Assembly (NCBI GenBank): GCA_023423335.1
Contig: JAFAFU010000084.1
Location: 105,047-169,046, forward strand
From: Bacillota bacterium
GTDB taxonomy: Bacteria > Bacillota > Clostridia > Lachnospirales > Lachnospiraceae
DNA: 64,000 nt
Reading direction: 5' to 3'
Made by a program: the position numbers and the translations under genes
Notes under the pieces: generated by a model
What the model was told of the DNA's origin: nothing
Seen by the model: only the letters and a program-made list of their open reading frames with translations
Databases searched by the model: none
In this document: positions 25,932 through 33,739 of the stretch, one piece after another
Layout of the letters: each line of letters starts with the position of its first letter
Position numbering within the stretch: the first letter of the stretch is position 1

Positions 25932-28238
25932 TCATACGAGTTTTAAATTCGCAAAGGAAGACAAAAGCTTTTTTGTACCAAACTTCGGGAAATCCACGGT
26001 AACCTCATAATCCTTGCCGCCCATCGTAATGTCCGTAACGATGCCGACTCCGAATTTAATATGCTTTACCGTATCACCCACACCATAATCCAGAGAACCC
26101 ATCTTACTTCCTGCAAACTGCTTTGGTTCCGGAACGGCATAGGGCTTGTAGGATATCTGGGAAGGAGAGTATTTTCCTGTATCTGTATCTTTTTCAAAAA
26201 TAAATGTCTTATTCAATGAGGATGTACCGTTGTATTTATATTCGGAGTCACGGAAACCGGACTGCTTTTTCTGCGGAGGCGCACTTACCTTAAGCAGATA
26301 TCTGGGAATCTCCTGAATAAACCGGGAGGGCCTGTTGAACTGGGTTTCACCCCGGAGCATTCGCTGCTTTGCCGCGCTTAAGGACAGATTTTTCATGGCC
26401 CGGGTAATCCCTACGTAACAAAGACGCCGTTCTTCTTCAATCTCTTCCACCGGATTATCCGCATATATGGACATATAGCTGGGGAAAATGCCTTCCTCCA
26501 TTCCGCACAGATACACATAGGGGAACTCTAAGCCTTTGGCGCTGTGCAGCGTCATCAGTACAATATTTTCAGAGCCTTCCTCAAGGCTGTCTATGTCTGC
26601 CACTAAGGCAACCTCCTCCAGGAAGCCGTTTAAGGTAGGCGGTTCTTCGGCATTTTCCTCATAGGTCACCATCTTATTCACCAGCTCATCAATATTACCG
26701 ATCCGGTCCTTGGCCTCCTCGGAATTCTCTGCTTCCAGTTCTCTTAAGTACCCGGTTGCATCCAGGATGTCATCGATTAGCTCATGGAGGGAATAGGTTT
26801 CCTGTTTTATTTTTGATTTCAATCCCTCGATCAGGCTGACAAAGGGCATAATCTTTGAGGCTGCCCGTTCCAGTCCGGGGATGAAGGCTGCCCGGGTCAG
26901 GGCGTCATAGAAGCTGATTTCCTGGACCAGGGCGTAAGTATTGATCTTATCAATCGTGGTCAGGCCGATACCCCGTCTGGGAACGTTGATAATTCTTTTT
27001 ACTGCGAGGTCATCAAGACCGTTATCAATGGTTTTAAGATAAGCCAGGATATCCTTGATTTCCTTTCTGGCATAGAAATTGACGCTGCCAATGATTTTAT
27101 ACGGGATATTCCTGAGGATCAGCTTCTCTTCAAACAAACGGGACTGGGCATTGGTCCGGTAAAGCACCGCAATATCATTGTAATTCGCTTCTCCGGTGTC
27201 CACGAGCCGCTTGATTTCCGCCGTGATATGATCAACTTCCTCAAAATCTGTTTCAAACTGGGTGTAATGAACCGGTTCACCCTCGTCGTTTTTTGTCCAC
27301 AGGGACTTGTCCTTTCTGCCCTTGTTATTGCAGATTACCTCATTGGCCGCATTCAGGATGCTTTTTGTGGAGCGGTAATTCTGCTCCAGCTTGATCACCA
27401 CGGTATTAGGAAAGGCATGTTCAAAGTTCAGGATATTATAGATATTGGCGCCGCGAAACTTATATATGGACTGGTCATCATCACCGACCACACAGAGATT
27501 ATGCTCCCGTTCCCCATATTCGTTGATACGGTCGGAGAGAAGATGGATCAGCCTAAACTGTGCCGTATTCGTATCCTGATACTCATCCACCATGATGTAG
27601 CGGAAGCGATTCTGATAATAGGTCAGGGCTTCCTTATTCTTCCTGAACAGCTCCACGGTCTTACAGATCAGATCGTCGAAGTCCAGCGCATTGCTGGCCT
27701 TCAGCCTCTTTTGATATTGTATGTAGGCCTGGGCGTATTTCTTCTGCTGGTAGTCTCTTGCCTGCAGCTCGAACTCCTCCGGGGTAATCAGCTCGTCCTT
27801 GGCCTTTGAGATAACAGAGAGGATGCTGCGCTCATTGGTCTGCTTCGTATCAATCTCCAGGTATTTGCATACCTCCTTCATCAAGGTCTTCTGGTCGTCT
27901 GAATCATAGATCGTAAAATTGCGTTCGTAACCGATGGTATCAATAAATCTTCTCAGGATTCTCACACAGGTGGAGTGAAAGGTACTGACCCAGATGTTCT
28001 CGGAGCCATACCCGACAAGCTTATCCACCCTCTCCCTCATCTCGCCTGCCGCCTTGTTCGTAAAGGTAATGGCAAGGATGTGGTACGGATTTACATGCCT
28101 CTCTTCAATCAGATAAGCAATCCTGTGGGTAAGAACTCTGGTTTTACCGGAACCTGCGCCGGCTAATATAAGAAGCGGTCCCTTGTCGTGTAATACCGCG
28201 CGTTTTTGCTCCGGATTCAATGTATCGTATATACTCAT
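25932..28238 (-). CDS. pcrA: ATP-dependent DNA helicase PcrA (UvrD/Rep family)
   Basis: 768 residues; an SF1A 3'-5' helicase that unwinds DNA in repair and replication. Motifs: Walker A LAGAGSGKT near residue 25, VDEYQDTN (motif II), GDDDQSIYKFRGA (motif III), LEQNYRSTKSILNAAN (motif IV), LMTLHSAKGLEFPYV (motif V) and VGITRAMKNL (motif VI). The C-terminal Tudor-like segment (GDTVKHIKFGVGIVTDI) is the part that contacts RNA polymerase in PcrA. GGAGGAG lies upstream of ATG 28238. Length matches the family. Confidence 0.96.
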   Translation of the reverse strand: MSIYDTLNPEQKRAVLHDKGPLLILAGAGSGKTRVLTHRIAYLIEERHVNPYHILAITFTNKAAGEMRERVDKLVGYGSENIWVSTFHSTCVRILRRFIDTIGYERNFTIYDSDDQKTLMKEVCKYLEIDTKQTNERSILSVISKAKDELITPEEFELQARDYQQKKYAQAYIQYQKRLKASNALDFDDLICKTVELFRKNKEALTYYQNRFRYIMVDEYQDTNTAQFRLIHLLSDRINEYGEREHNLCVVGDDDQSIYKFRGANIYNILNFEHAFPNTVVIKLEQNYRSTKSILNAANEVICNNKGRKDKSLWTKNDEGEPVHYTQFETDFEEVDHITAEIKRLVDTGEANYNDIAVLYRTNAQSRLFEEKLILRNIPYKIIGSVNFYARKEIKDILAYLKTIDNGLDDLAVKRIINVPRRGIGLTTIDKINTYALVQEISFYDALTRAAFIPGLERAASKIMPFVSLIEGLKSKIKQETYSLHELIDDILDATGYLRELEAENSEEAKDRIGNIDELVNKMVTYEENAEEPPTLNGFLEEVALVADIDSLEEGSENIVLMTLHSAKGLEFPYVYLCGMEEGIFPSYMSIYADNPVEEIEEERRLCYVGITRAMKNLSLSAAKQRMLRGETQFNRPSRFIQEIPRYLLKVSAPPQKKQSGFRDSEYKYNGTSSLNKTFIFEKDTDTGKYSPSQISYKPYAVPEPKQFAGSKMGSLDYGVGDTVKHIKFGVGIVTDITMGGKDYEVTVDFPKFGTKKLLSSFANLKLV

Positions 28239-28406
28239 CGTTATAATAGCTCCTCCTTAAGAATCATATAAGGCAAACTGAACCTGCCTGCTTTCTGCGT
28301 CTTTGTGCCAAGTCATGAAGATTATAACACAGTTTAAAGTCATTAACAACCGCAGGGAATATCCTTTCTGCCGCCGGTTATTCCATGTCATATGACTATT
28401 TTTGCT

Positions 28407-28435
28407 TTGACATCTAGTATCGGGTACTATATAAT
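28407..28435 (+). promoter_or_regulatory. Consensus sigma-A promoter of the DUF1836 gene
   Basis: TTGACA (28407-28412), 17-base spacer, TATAAT (28430-28435). Both boxes match consensus. The expected transcript start near 28442 rules out ATG 28434 as the start codon. Confidence 0.85.
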
Positions 28436-28454
28436 GGAAAGCGAGGTGATCATA

Positions 28455-29273
28455 TTGGATATGACGAAAGAAGAGTATATCAAGGGCCTGATTGATAATT
28501 TGAAGGATGTCAAATACATCATGCCGGACGATATACCGAATATAGATTTATACATGGATCAGGTTACGACCTTTATGGACAAGCATCTGAAATCCTCCAA
28601 GCGCTATAGTGAGGATAAGCTGCTGACCAAGACTATGATAAATAATTACACGAAGAACGAGCTGCTTCCCCCTCCGAATAAGAAGAAATATTCGAAGGAG
28701 CATATGTTTCTTTTAATATTTATTTATTATTTTAAAAATATCCTTTCCATTAATGATATTCAGAATATTTTTAATCCCCTCACGAAAAGGTATTACGGTG
28801 AGGGCTCCAGGGTAAAGCTGGAGGATATCTATGAGGAGATTTTCCGGTTAGAGAAGGAACAAACCGATGCTTTGACGAAGGATATGGTCCGTAAGATGAC
28901 CAAAGCCAAGGAATCCTTTGAAGATATTAAGGAGCAGGAGGATCATGATTTTCTTACCATGTTTTCCTTTATCTGTATGCTGTGCTTTGACGTATATATG
29001 AGAAAGCATATGATCGAACAGATCATTGACCATTCCCTGATGGGAGAAGGAAAAGCCGGCAAGGATGCCGCGAAGAAGCCGGAGAGTAAGAATAACCAGG
29101 GAAAGCCGGTAAAAACGGATACCCTTCCGGTGAATAAACCGGCCCCCGTAAAAAAGGCAGCGGCAACCGCTCCGAAAGCGGCAGCAGCCGTACCGAAGGG
29201 GGCGGCTGCACAGAGGACCACAGCCAGAAAGCCGGAAGCTCAGACGGAGACCAGGGGACCGGAACGAATTTAA
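28455..29273 (+). CDS. DUF1836 domain protein
   Basis: About 272 residues. Residues 10-175 match the DUF1836 pattern (YTKNELLPPPNKKKYSKEHM, LIFIYYFKNILSINDIQNIF), which resembles a MerR-like winged-helix region, so a DNA-binding role is plausible. The C-terminus is a low-complexity Ala/Pro/Lys tail. The start is TTG 28455 or ATG 28461: the promoter overlaps every earlier ATG and GAGGTGAT sits six bases before TTG. The gene stands alone and ends at a terminator. Confidence 0.8.
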   Translation: MDMTKEEYIKGLIDNLKDVKYIMPDDIPNIDLYMDQVTTFMDKHLKSSKRYSEDKLLTKTMINNYTKNELLPPPNKKKYSKEHMFLLIFIYYFKNILSINDIQNIFNPLTKRYYGEGSRVKLEDIYEEIFRLEKEQTDALTKDMVRKMTKAKESFEDIKEQEDHDFLTMFSFICMLCFDVYMRKHMIEQIIDHSLMGEGKAGKDAAKKPESKNNQGKPVKTDTLPVNKPAPVKKAAATAPKAAAAVPKGAAAQRTTARKPEAQTETRGPERI

Positions 29274-29288
29274 TCGAAAAATATAAAA

Positions 29289-29315
29289 CAGCCCATAACC
29301 TTCGGTTATGGGCTG
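29289..29315. terminator. Bidirectional terminator
   Basis: A 12 bp perfect stem (29289-29300 and 29304-29315) with a 3-base loop lies between the convergent DUF1836 and YerC-like genes. Confidence 0.8.
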
Positions 29316-29320
29316 AACGT

Positions 29321-29629
29321 TTATTGTTCACCGGTGGGTTTACCGTGCTGCGTACGCGCAAAAACCATATCATAACCATCGTTACCGTAGTTTAAGGACC
29401 GGTTTACACGGCTGATGGTTGCTGTAGATGCGCCGGTTTTCTCAGCAATCTCCAGATAGGTGTTGTGGCTGCGGAGCATTCGCGCAACCTCAAATCTTTG
29501 GGACAGGGATAACAGTTCATTAACGGTACAGATATCTTCAAAGAATATATAGCATTCTTCCGGATTTTTTAGACTTAAGATTGCTTCAAATAAATGATCA
29601 ACGGCAGTTGTTCTGATGTTCTTGCTCAT
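29321..29629 (-). CDS. YerC/YecD-type TrpR-related DNA-binding protein
   Basis: 102 residues. The sequence VNELLSLSQRFEVARML, then YLEIAEKTGASTATISRVNRSL is the TrpR-like helix-turn-helix of the YerC/YecD family of Firmicutes. These are small repressors of unknown ligand. AAGGAAGGA precedes the start. A palindrome at 29683-29704 lies in its upstream region and may be an operator. pcrA in the neighbourhood recalls the yerC-pcrA vicinity in Bacillus, though a DUF1836 gene separates them here. Confidence 0.9.
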   Translation of the reverse strand: MSKNIRTTAVDHLFEAILSLKNPEECYIFFEDICTVNELLSLSQRFEVARMLRSHNTYLEIAEKTGASTATISRVNRSLNYGNDGYDMVFARTQHGKPTGEQ

Positions 29630-29682
29630 CGTTAGGAATCCTTCCTTTCATCCGCTTGTGATTTGATCTCACACATTTGTAT

Positions 29683-29704
29683 TTTAACACTCTAAAATGT
29701 TAAA
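29683..29704. promoter_or_regulatory. Palindrome upstream of the YerC-like gene
   Basis: TTTAACA (29683-29689) and TGTTAAA (29698-29704) form a perfect 7 bp inverted repeat with an 8-base spacer. On the minus strand it covers a possible TTAACA -35 box. It is a candidate autoregulatory operator. Confidence 0.4.
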
Positions 29705-29742
29705 GTAAAGTACTTTTTGATATAATATAAATGAGCTGTTGA

Positions 29743-29904
29743 TTAAAACCACCTCGGAAAAACAGGGAAGACTGGCTTGCAATCGGAGCATCGTCTGTTA
29801 TCATATCGGTCACGTCGGTAAGATCCGCGAGGACCGTAATTTGCATATGGTCTTCTTCTGGGATAATCATAATCTCTGCGGCATCCGCCAAACATACATC
29901 CCAT
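29743..29904 (-). CDS. Small Arg/Tyr/Cys-rich 53-residue protein
   Basis: ATG 29904 follows AAAGGAGTTGATTTT, one of the best ribosome-binding sites in the window. The protein starts MGCMFGGCRRDYDYPRRRPY and ends CKPVFPVFPRWF; it has four Cys and about a dozen Arg. No family is recognised. The composition suggests binding to nucleic acid or metal, or a surface role, but this is only inference. A longer open frame in another register over the same bases has no ribosome-binding site of its own and is rejected. Confidence 0.62.
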   Translation of the reverse strand: MGCMFGGCRRDYDYPRRRPYANYGPRGSYRRDRYDNRRCSDCKPVFPVFPRWF

Positions 29905-29989
29905 AAAATCAACTCCTTTCCAATATTAATTTATGCAGAAGTTGGATTTTAGTGAATTAAGGGAGCAAAAAGAAGATGAAGTCAGTATA

Positions 29990-30027
29990 TGAAGAAAAAA
30001 GAGCTGCCCTTGACCGGAATGGGCAGC
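29990..30027 (-). terminator. Terminator of the DUF421 gene
   Basis: On the minus strand the arms GGGCTGCCC and GGGCAGC (plus-strand 30003-30027) are followed by CTCTTTTTTC. It lies just downstream of the DUF421 gene. Confidence 0.75.
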
Positions 30028-30046
30028 CCAGACAGTTCTGTATGCA

Positions 30047-30766
30047 TTATTCTATTCCGTGCATTCCGGGTTTTTCCTTCTTGTTCTGCCTTTTCGATAC
30101 ATAGAAATTACCGGAGGAATCCATTCCGGCATAGAATACATCCCTGAATTCATGGACACCATACCCGGTCAGCTGTTTTTTCAGCCAGTGTTCATCCTTA
30201 TTAATATATTTTAAATTATTTTCCATAACATTTCCGTCAATAATAATATCCCTGGTCATGCCCTTGTAGTCGGGATTTAAGAAGATATCGGAAGGGGTCA
30301 GCGGCTGCTTTTCCGCTTTGGCCTGTACGGACAGCTGACCGTTGGCCTCCAGGACAGCGCTTTCTATGTCCGCTATATTGAAATAGCCGCATTCCCGCAG
30401 CATCATATTAAGCTCTATGACAGAGAGGCGTATTTTCTTCATATTCTGATCCGCTATTTTACCTTTTTCTATGACAATCACCGGCTCGGAATCCACCAGC
30501 TTTTGAAACCGGATGCTTTTCATATGGAAGAAGTCAACCAGATAGGTAAGCAGACAGATAACGACCAGCATAACGAAAGCATACAGAGGAGGATTTTCCT
30601 CGAAGGTGACGGCATTCACGGCGGCGGAACCGATCATAATTCCGACAATATAATCAAAATAGGTCATCTGTGATACTAATTTCCGTCCCAGCAATCTGGA
30701 TAACAATAAAGTAGCAAGATATACTCCGAAGGTTACTAAGGATGCATTGAAGATTTGATTTAGCAT
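30047..30766 (-). CDS. DUF421 membrane protein (YetF/YrbG-like)
   Basis: About 239 residues. Three N-terminal membrane helices (LVTFGVYLATLLLSRLLGRK, YIVGIMIGSAAVNAV, LYAFVMLVVICLLTYLVDFF) are followed by a cytoplasmic domain with the family signature (EPVIVIEKGKI, ELNMMLRECGYFNIADIE, SVQAKAEKQPLTPSD). Function of the family is poorly known. Start ATG 30766 is spaced better from AAAGGAGA than ATG 30772. Monocistronic with its own terminator. Confidence 0.87.
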   Translation of the reverse strand: MLNQIFNASLVTFGVYLATLLLSRLLGRKLVSQMTYFDYIVGIMIGSAAVNAVTFEENPPLYAFVMLVVICLLTYLVDFFHMKSIRFQKLVDSEPVIVIEKGKIADQNMKKIRLSVIELNMMLRECGYFNIADIESAVLEANGQLSVQAKAEKQPLTPSDIFLNPDYKGMTRDIIIDGNVMENNLKYINKDEHWLKKQLTGYGVHEFRDVFYAGMDSSGNFYVSKRQNKKEKPGMHGIE

Positions 30767-30908
30767 GGTCATTCTCCTTTCCAGAATATTCTTGGTATTC
30801 CCCGAATGGAATATTCAAGGACATAAAATTGTTTATCTTAACGGAGTTTTCTGATAAACTTAATTCATAAACAGACAGAGTGGCGGCAATAGGGTACGAT
30901 AAAACGGT

Positions 30909-30953
30909 GAATTTGCGCTGACGCCGGGATTTTCGGGCATCGGCAGCATGGAG
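30909..30953 (+). repeat. Leader repeat copy A, upstream of the PEP/pyruvate-binding gene
   Basis: A GCTGACGCC...GGCATCGGCAGC hairpin is followed immediately by ATGGAGG, which serves as the Shine-Dalgarno site of ATG 30961. It is about 80% identical to the copy before rlmD (46469-46510) and related to copies at 39790, 41107 and 42028. Confidence 0.7.
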
Positions 30954-30960
30954 GATTGAT

Positions 30961-33510
30961 ATGGAACGTCATGACAGAGTAAGTACAGGTCATCCGGGCT
31001 TTGACCGGACGATCGATCATCTCAGGCTGGGGGATAATGTTGTTTGGCAGGTGGATTCCGTCGAAAGCTATCAAAGTATGGTGCTTCCCTATGTGGAGCA
31101 GGCCAGGCGGGATAAGCGGAAAATTGTCTATGTCCGCTTCGGCAGGCATGATGCTTTATTCGGGGATGAGTCCGGATTAATCATTTACAGGATAGACGCC
31201 GGAAAGGGCTTTGAAAGCTTCGCGACAGAGATCCATAATCTGGTCAAACAGGAGGGAAGAAAGGTATTTTACGTATTTGACTGCCTGACGGACCTTTTGG
31301 AAGCCTGGTATTCCGATTTGATGATCGGTAATTTTTTCCGTGTCACATGCCCTTATCTGTATGAGCTGGATACAATCGCCTATTTTGCAATCCGAAGGAA
31401 TGCCCATACCTTCAGCACAATTGCAGGGATTCGGGAAACGACCCAATTGCTTCTGGATCTTTATTCCGTGAACGGCAAAATCTATATTCATCCTCTGAAA
31501 GTATGGCAGCGTTATTCTCCGACCATGTTCTTTCCGCATTTGCTGAAAGAGGAGGAGGCCGTCGGCATTACCTCCAGCTCGGAGGCGGCGGAGCTTTTTT
31601 CCAGTATCCACCGGAGTGAGGAAAGACTGGATTTTTGGAATGTATTGTTTCAGAATGCGACGGAAGCTCTTGGGGAATCCCATAAGGAACAGGAGACGGT
31701 TAAGGCGCTGCTTATGAAGCTGCTGATCGGCTGCGGTTCCAAGATGCAGGAGCTCTGCGACAGATATTTTAATTTACAGGATATTTTAAGGATTGCCTCA
31801 AGGGAGATCGGTACGGGCTTCATAGGCGGTAAGAGCGTCGGTATGCTTTTAGCAAGGAAAATCATTGAAGCGGAGGGAAAGGAACACTTCCTGCCCTACC
31901 TTGAACCCCATGATTCCTACTTCCTCGGCTCGGATATCTATTATACCTATATTGTCCAGAACGGCTGGTGGAGGTTAAGAACGAAACAGAAGACGGAGGA
32001 AGGCTATTATAAGTATGCGCCCGAATTAAAGGAGAAGCTGCTTAAGGGCAGCTTTCCTGAGAATATCCAGGAGCAGTTCGTACAGATGCTGGAGTATTTC
32101 GGCCAGTCCCCGATTATTGTCCGATCCAGCTCCCTGCTGGAAGACAATTTCGGCAACGCCTTTGCAGGTAAATATGAGAGCGTTTTCTGCGTAAATCAGG
32201 GAACTCCGGAAGAACGCTACGAAGCCTTTGAGCAGGCGGTACGAATCGTTTATGCCAGTACGATGAATGAAGATGCGTTGAATTATCGCATGAACCGCGG
32301 TTTATCCGGGAAGGATGAGCAGATGGCAATTCTGGTTCAAAGAGTATCCGGGGATTATTATGCGGATTATTTCTTCCCCCATATCGCCGGAGTAGGCAAT
32401 TCTTCAAACCTTTATGTCTGGGATAAGAGCGTGGAGATGGATGCAGGTATGCTTCGCCTGGTCTTCGGGCTTGGTACGAGGGCAGTGGACCGGACGGAGG
32501 GGGATTATGTCCGGATTGTAAGTCTTGATAACCCCTTAAGGCTTCCTCCGATGGATTATGAAGATCAGCGGAAATATTCCCAGCATTATGCGGATGTACT
32601 CTGCCTGAAGGATAACGCCCATGGGAGCAGGCTGATGGAGGAACTTCTTGCAAAGGATATCAAGGTGAAGAAGGAGCTGTTTGCCAGTATTGATTATGAA
32701 ACGGCGGACCGGTTGAGAGAGCTGGGATATCAAAACGTGAAAACCCCGTATATCCTGGATTTTAAGAAGCTGCTGAAGGAAACCGCATTTCCCGGAATTA
32801 TGAAAGAGCTGCTGGCGCTTTTATCCCGGATTTATGATTATCCGGTCGATATCGAATTCACTGCGAACTTTAAGAAGGACGGAAGCTTTAAGATTAATCT
32901 GCTTCAATGCCGTCCGCTGCAGACCAAAGGTCTCGGTAAAACCGTGGATGTCCCCAGGCTTGTTGATAAGAAGCAATGCCTGTTCCTTACGAGGGGGAAT
33001 TTCATGGGCGGGAATATCAGGCTTCCCCTGGACTACATTATTCTTGTCAGGACCAGAGTCTATCTGGAACTGAGCGAGCAGGAGAAGTATACCGTCGCCA
33101 GGCAGATCGGCAGGATTAATACCGCATTGAAGGGGAAAAACTGCATGCTCATCGGTCCGGGCCGATGGGGAACGACAACTCCTTCCCTGGGAGTGCCGGT
33201 ACAATTCTCCGAACTATGTAATATGTCCGTCATCTGTGAAGCAGCCTCCCAGGAGGACGGCTTTCTGCCCGAGTTATCCTATGGAAGTCATTTCTTTCAG
33301 GATCTGGTGGAAGCGGATATTTTCTATGCCGCCATATTTGATGGTCAGAAGGAGGTCATCTACAATCCGGAATACATCCTGGGCAAAGAGAATCGGATTG
33401 CAGCCCTGCTGTCTGACAGTGAGCGGTATGAGTCAGTGATCCATATCGCCGAAGTGAAGGGGATGGAAGTGTTTTCCGATATCCGGACCCAGACCCTGTT
33501 ATGCCGTTAA
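30961..33510 (+). CDS. PEP/pyruvate-binding (PPDK N-terminal-like) protein with extra N-terminal domain
   Basis: 849 residues. The first 200 residues resemble a degenerate RecA/KaiC-like fold (GDNVVWQVDSVESY near residue 24, VFYVFDCLTDLLEAW) without a clear Walker A. From about residue 280 it matches the pyruvate phosphate dikinase/PEP-synthase ATP-grasp region (GTGFIGGKSVGMLLARKI, IIVRSSSLLEDNFGNAFAGK, LVQRVSG). The His-swivel and PEP-barrel domains of PPDK are missing, so it is not a complete dikinase. The end (IGPGRWGTTTPSLGVPV) is conserved in similar bacterial proteins. The role is unknown; phosphotransfer to another protein is possible. Confidence 0.8.
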   Translation: MERHDRVSTGHPGFDRTIDHLRLGDNVVWQVDSVESYQSMVLPYVEQARRDKRKIVYVRFGRHDALFGDESGLIIYRIDAGKGFESFATEIHNLVKQEGRKVFYVFDCLTDLLEAWYSDLMIGNFFRVTCPYLYELDTIAYFAIRRNAHTFSTIAGIRETTQLLLDLYSVNGKIYIHPLKVWQRYSPTMFFPHLLKEEEAVGITSSSEAAELFSSIHRSEERLDFWNVLFQNATEALGESHKEQETVKALLMKLLIGCGSKMQELCDRYFNLQDILRIASREIGTGFIGGKSVGMLLARKIIEAEGKEHFLPYLEPHDSYFLGSDIYYTYIVQNGWWRLRTKQKTEEGYYKYAPELKEKLLKGSFPENIQEQFVQMLEYFGQSPIIVRSSSLLEDNFGNAFAGKYESVFCVNQGTPEERYEAFEQAVRIVYASTMNEDALNYRMNRGLSGKDEQMAILVQRVSGDYYADYFFPHIAGVGNSSNLYVWDKSVEMDAGMLRLVFGLGTRAVDRTEGDYVRIVSLDNPLRLPPMDYEDQRKYSQHYADVLCLKDNAHGSRLMEELLAKDIKVKKELFASIDYETADRLRELGYQNVKTPYILDFKKLLKETAFPGIMKELLALLSRIYDYPVDIEFTANFKKDGSFKINLLQCRPLQTKGLGKTVDVPRLVDKKQCLFLTRGNFMGGNIRLPLDYIILVRTRVYLELSEQEKYTVARQIGRINTALKGKNCMLIGPGRWGTTTPSLGVPVQFSELCNMSVICEAASQEDGFLPELSYGSHFFQDLVEADIFYAAIFDGQKEVIYNPEYILGKENRIAALLSDSERYESVIHIAEVKGMEVFSDIRTQTLLCR

Positions 33511-33519
33511 TGATACCGG

Positions 33520-33582
33520 AGAACCTGTTCAAAATCAATAATTCTGCCTCATAAAATTACTGATTTTGTGTAGGTTCTTTTA
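33520..33582 (+). terminator. Terminator after the PEP/pyruvate-binding gene
   Basis: AGAACCT (33520-33526) pairs with AGGTTCT (33572-33578); inner CAAAATCA pairs with TGATTTTG. It is followed by TTTAATTTT. Confidence 0.75.
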
Positions 33583-33646
33583 ATTTTGTGAATAATTAGA
33601 ACTGGATACCACCAATATATATCATTAAGGTAACGTCTTCGTTGTA

Positions 33647-33675
33647 TTGACAATAAAGCAGAATGAGATTATCAT
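33647..33675 (+). promoter_or_regulatory. Sigma-A promoter of the transglutaminase-like gene
   Basis: TTGACA (33647-33652), 17-base spacer and TATCAT (33670-33675), about 65 bases before the start codon. Confidence 0.75.
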
Positions 33676-33739
33676 ATACATAAAAAGCATAAAATGGAGT
33701 AGTTATGTTTACTTCCATTCATCATATATTGGAGGATCT

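Noticed and set aside
29700..29912. 70-residue minus-strand frame beginning MILWDVC
   Set aside because: The same bases in another register have an ATG correctly spaced from AAAGGAG; this frame lacks one.
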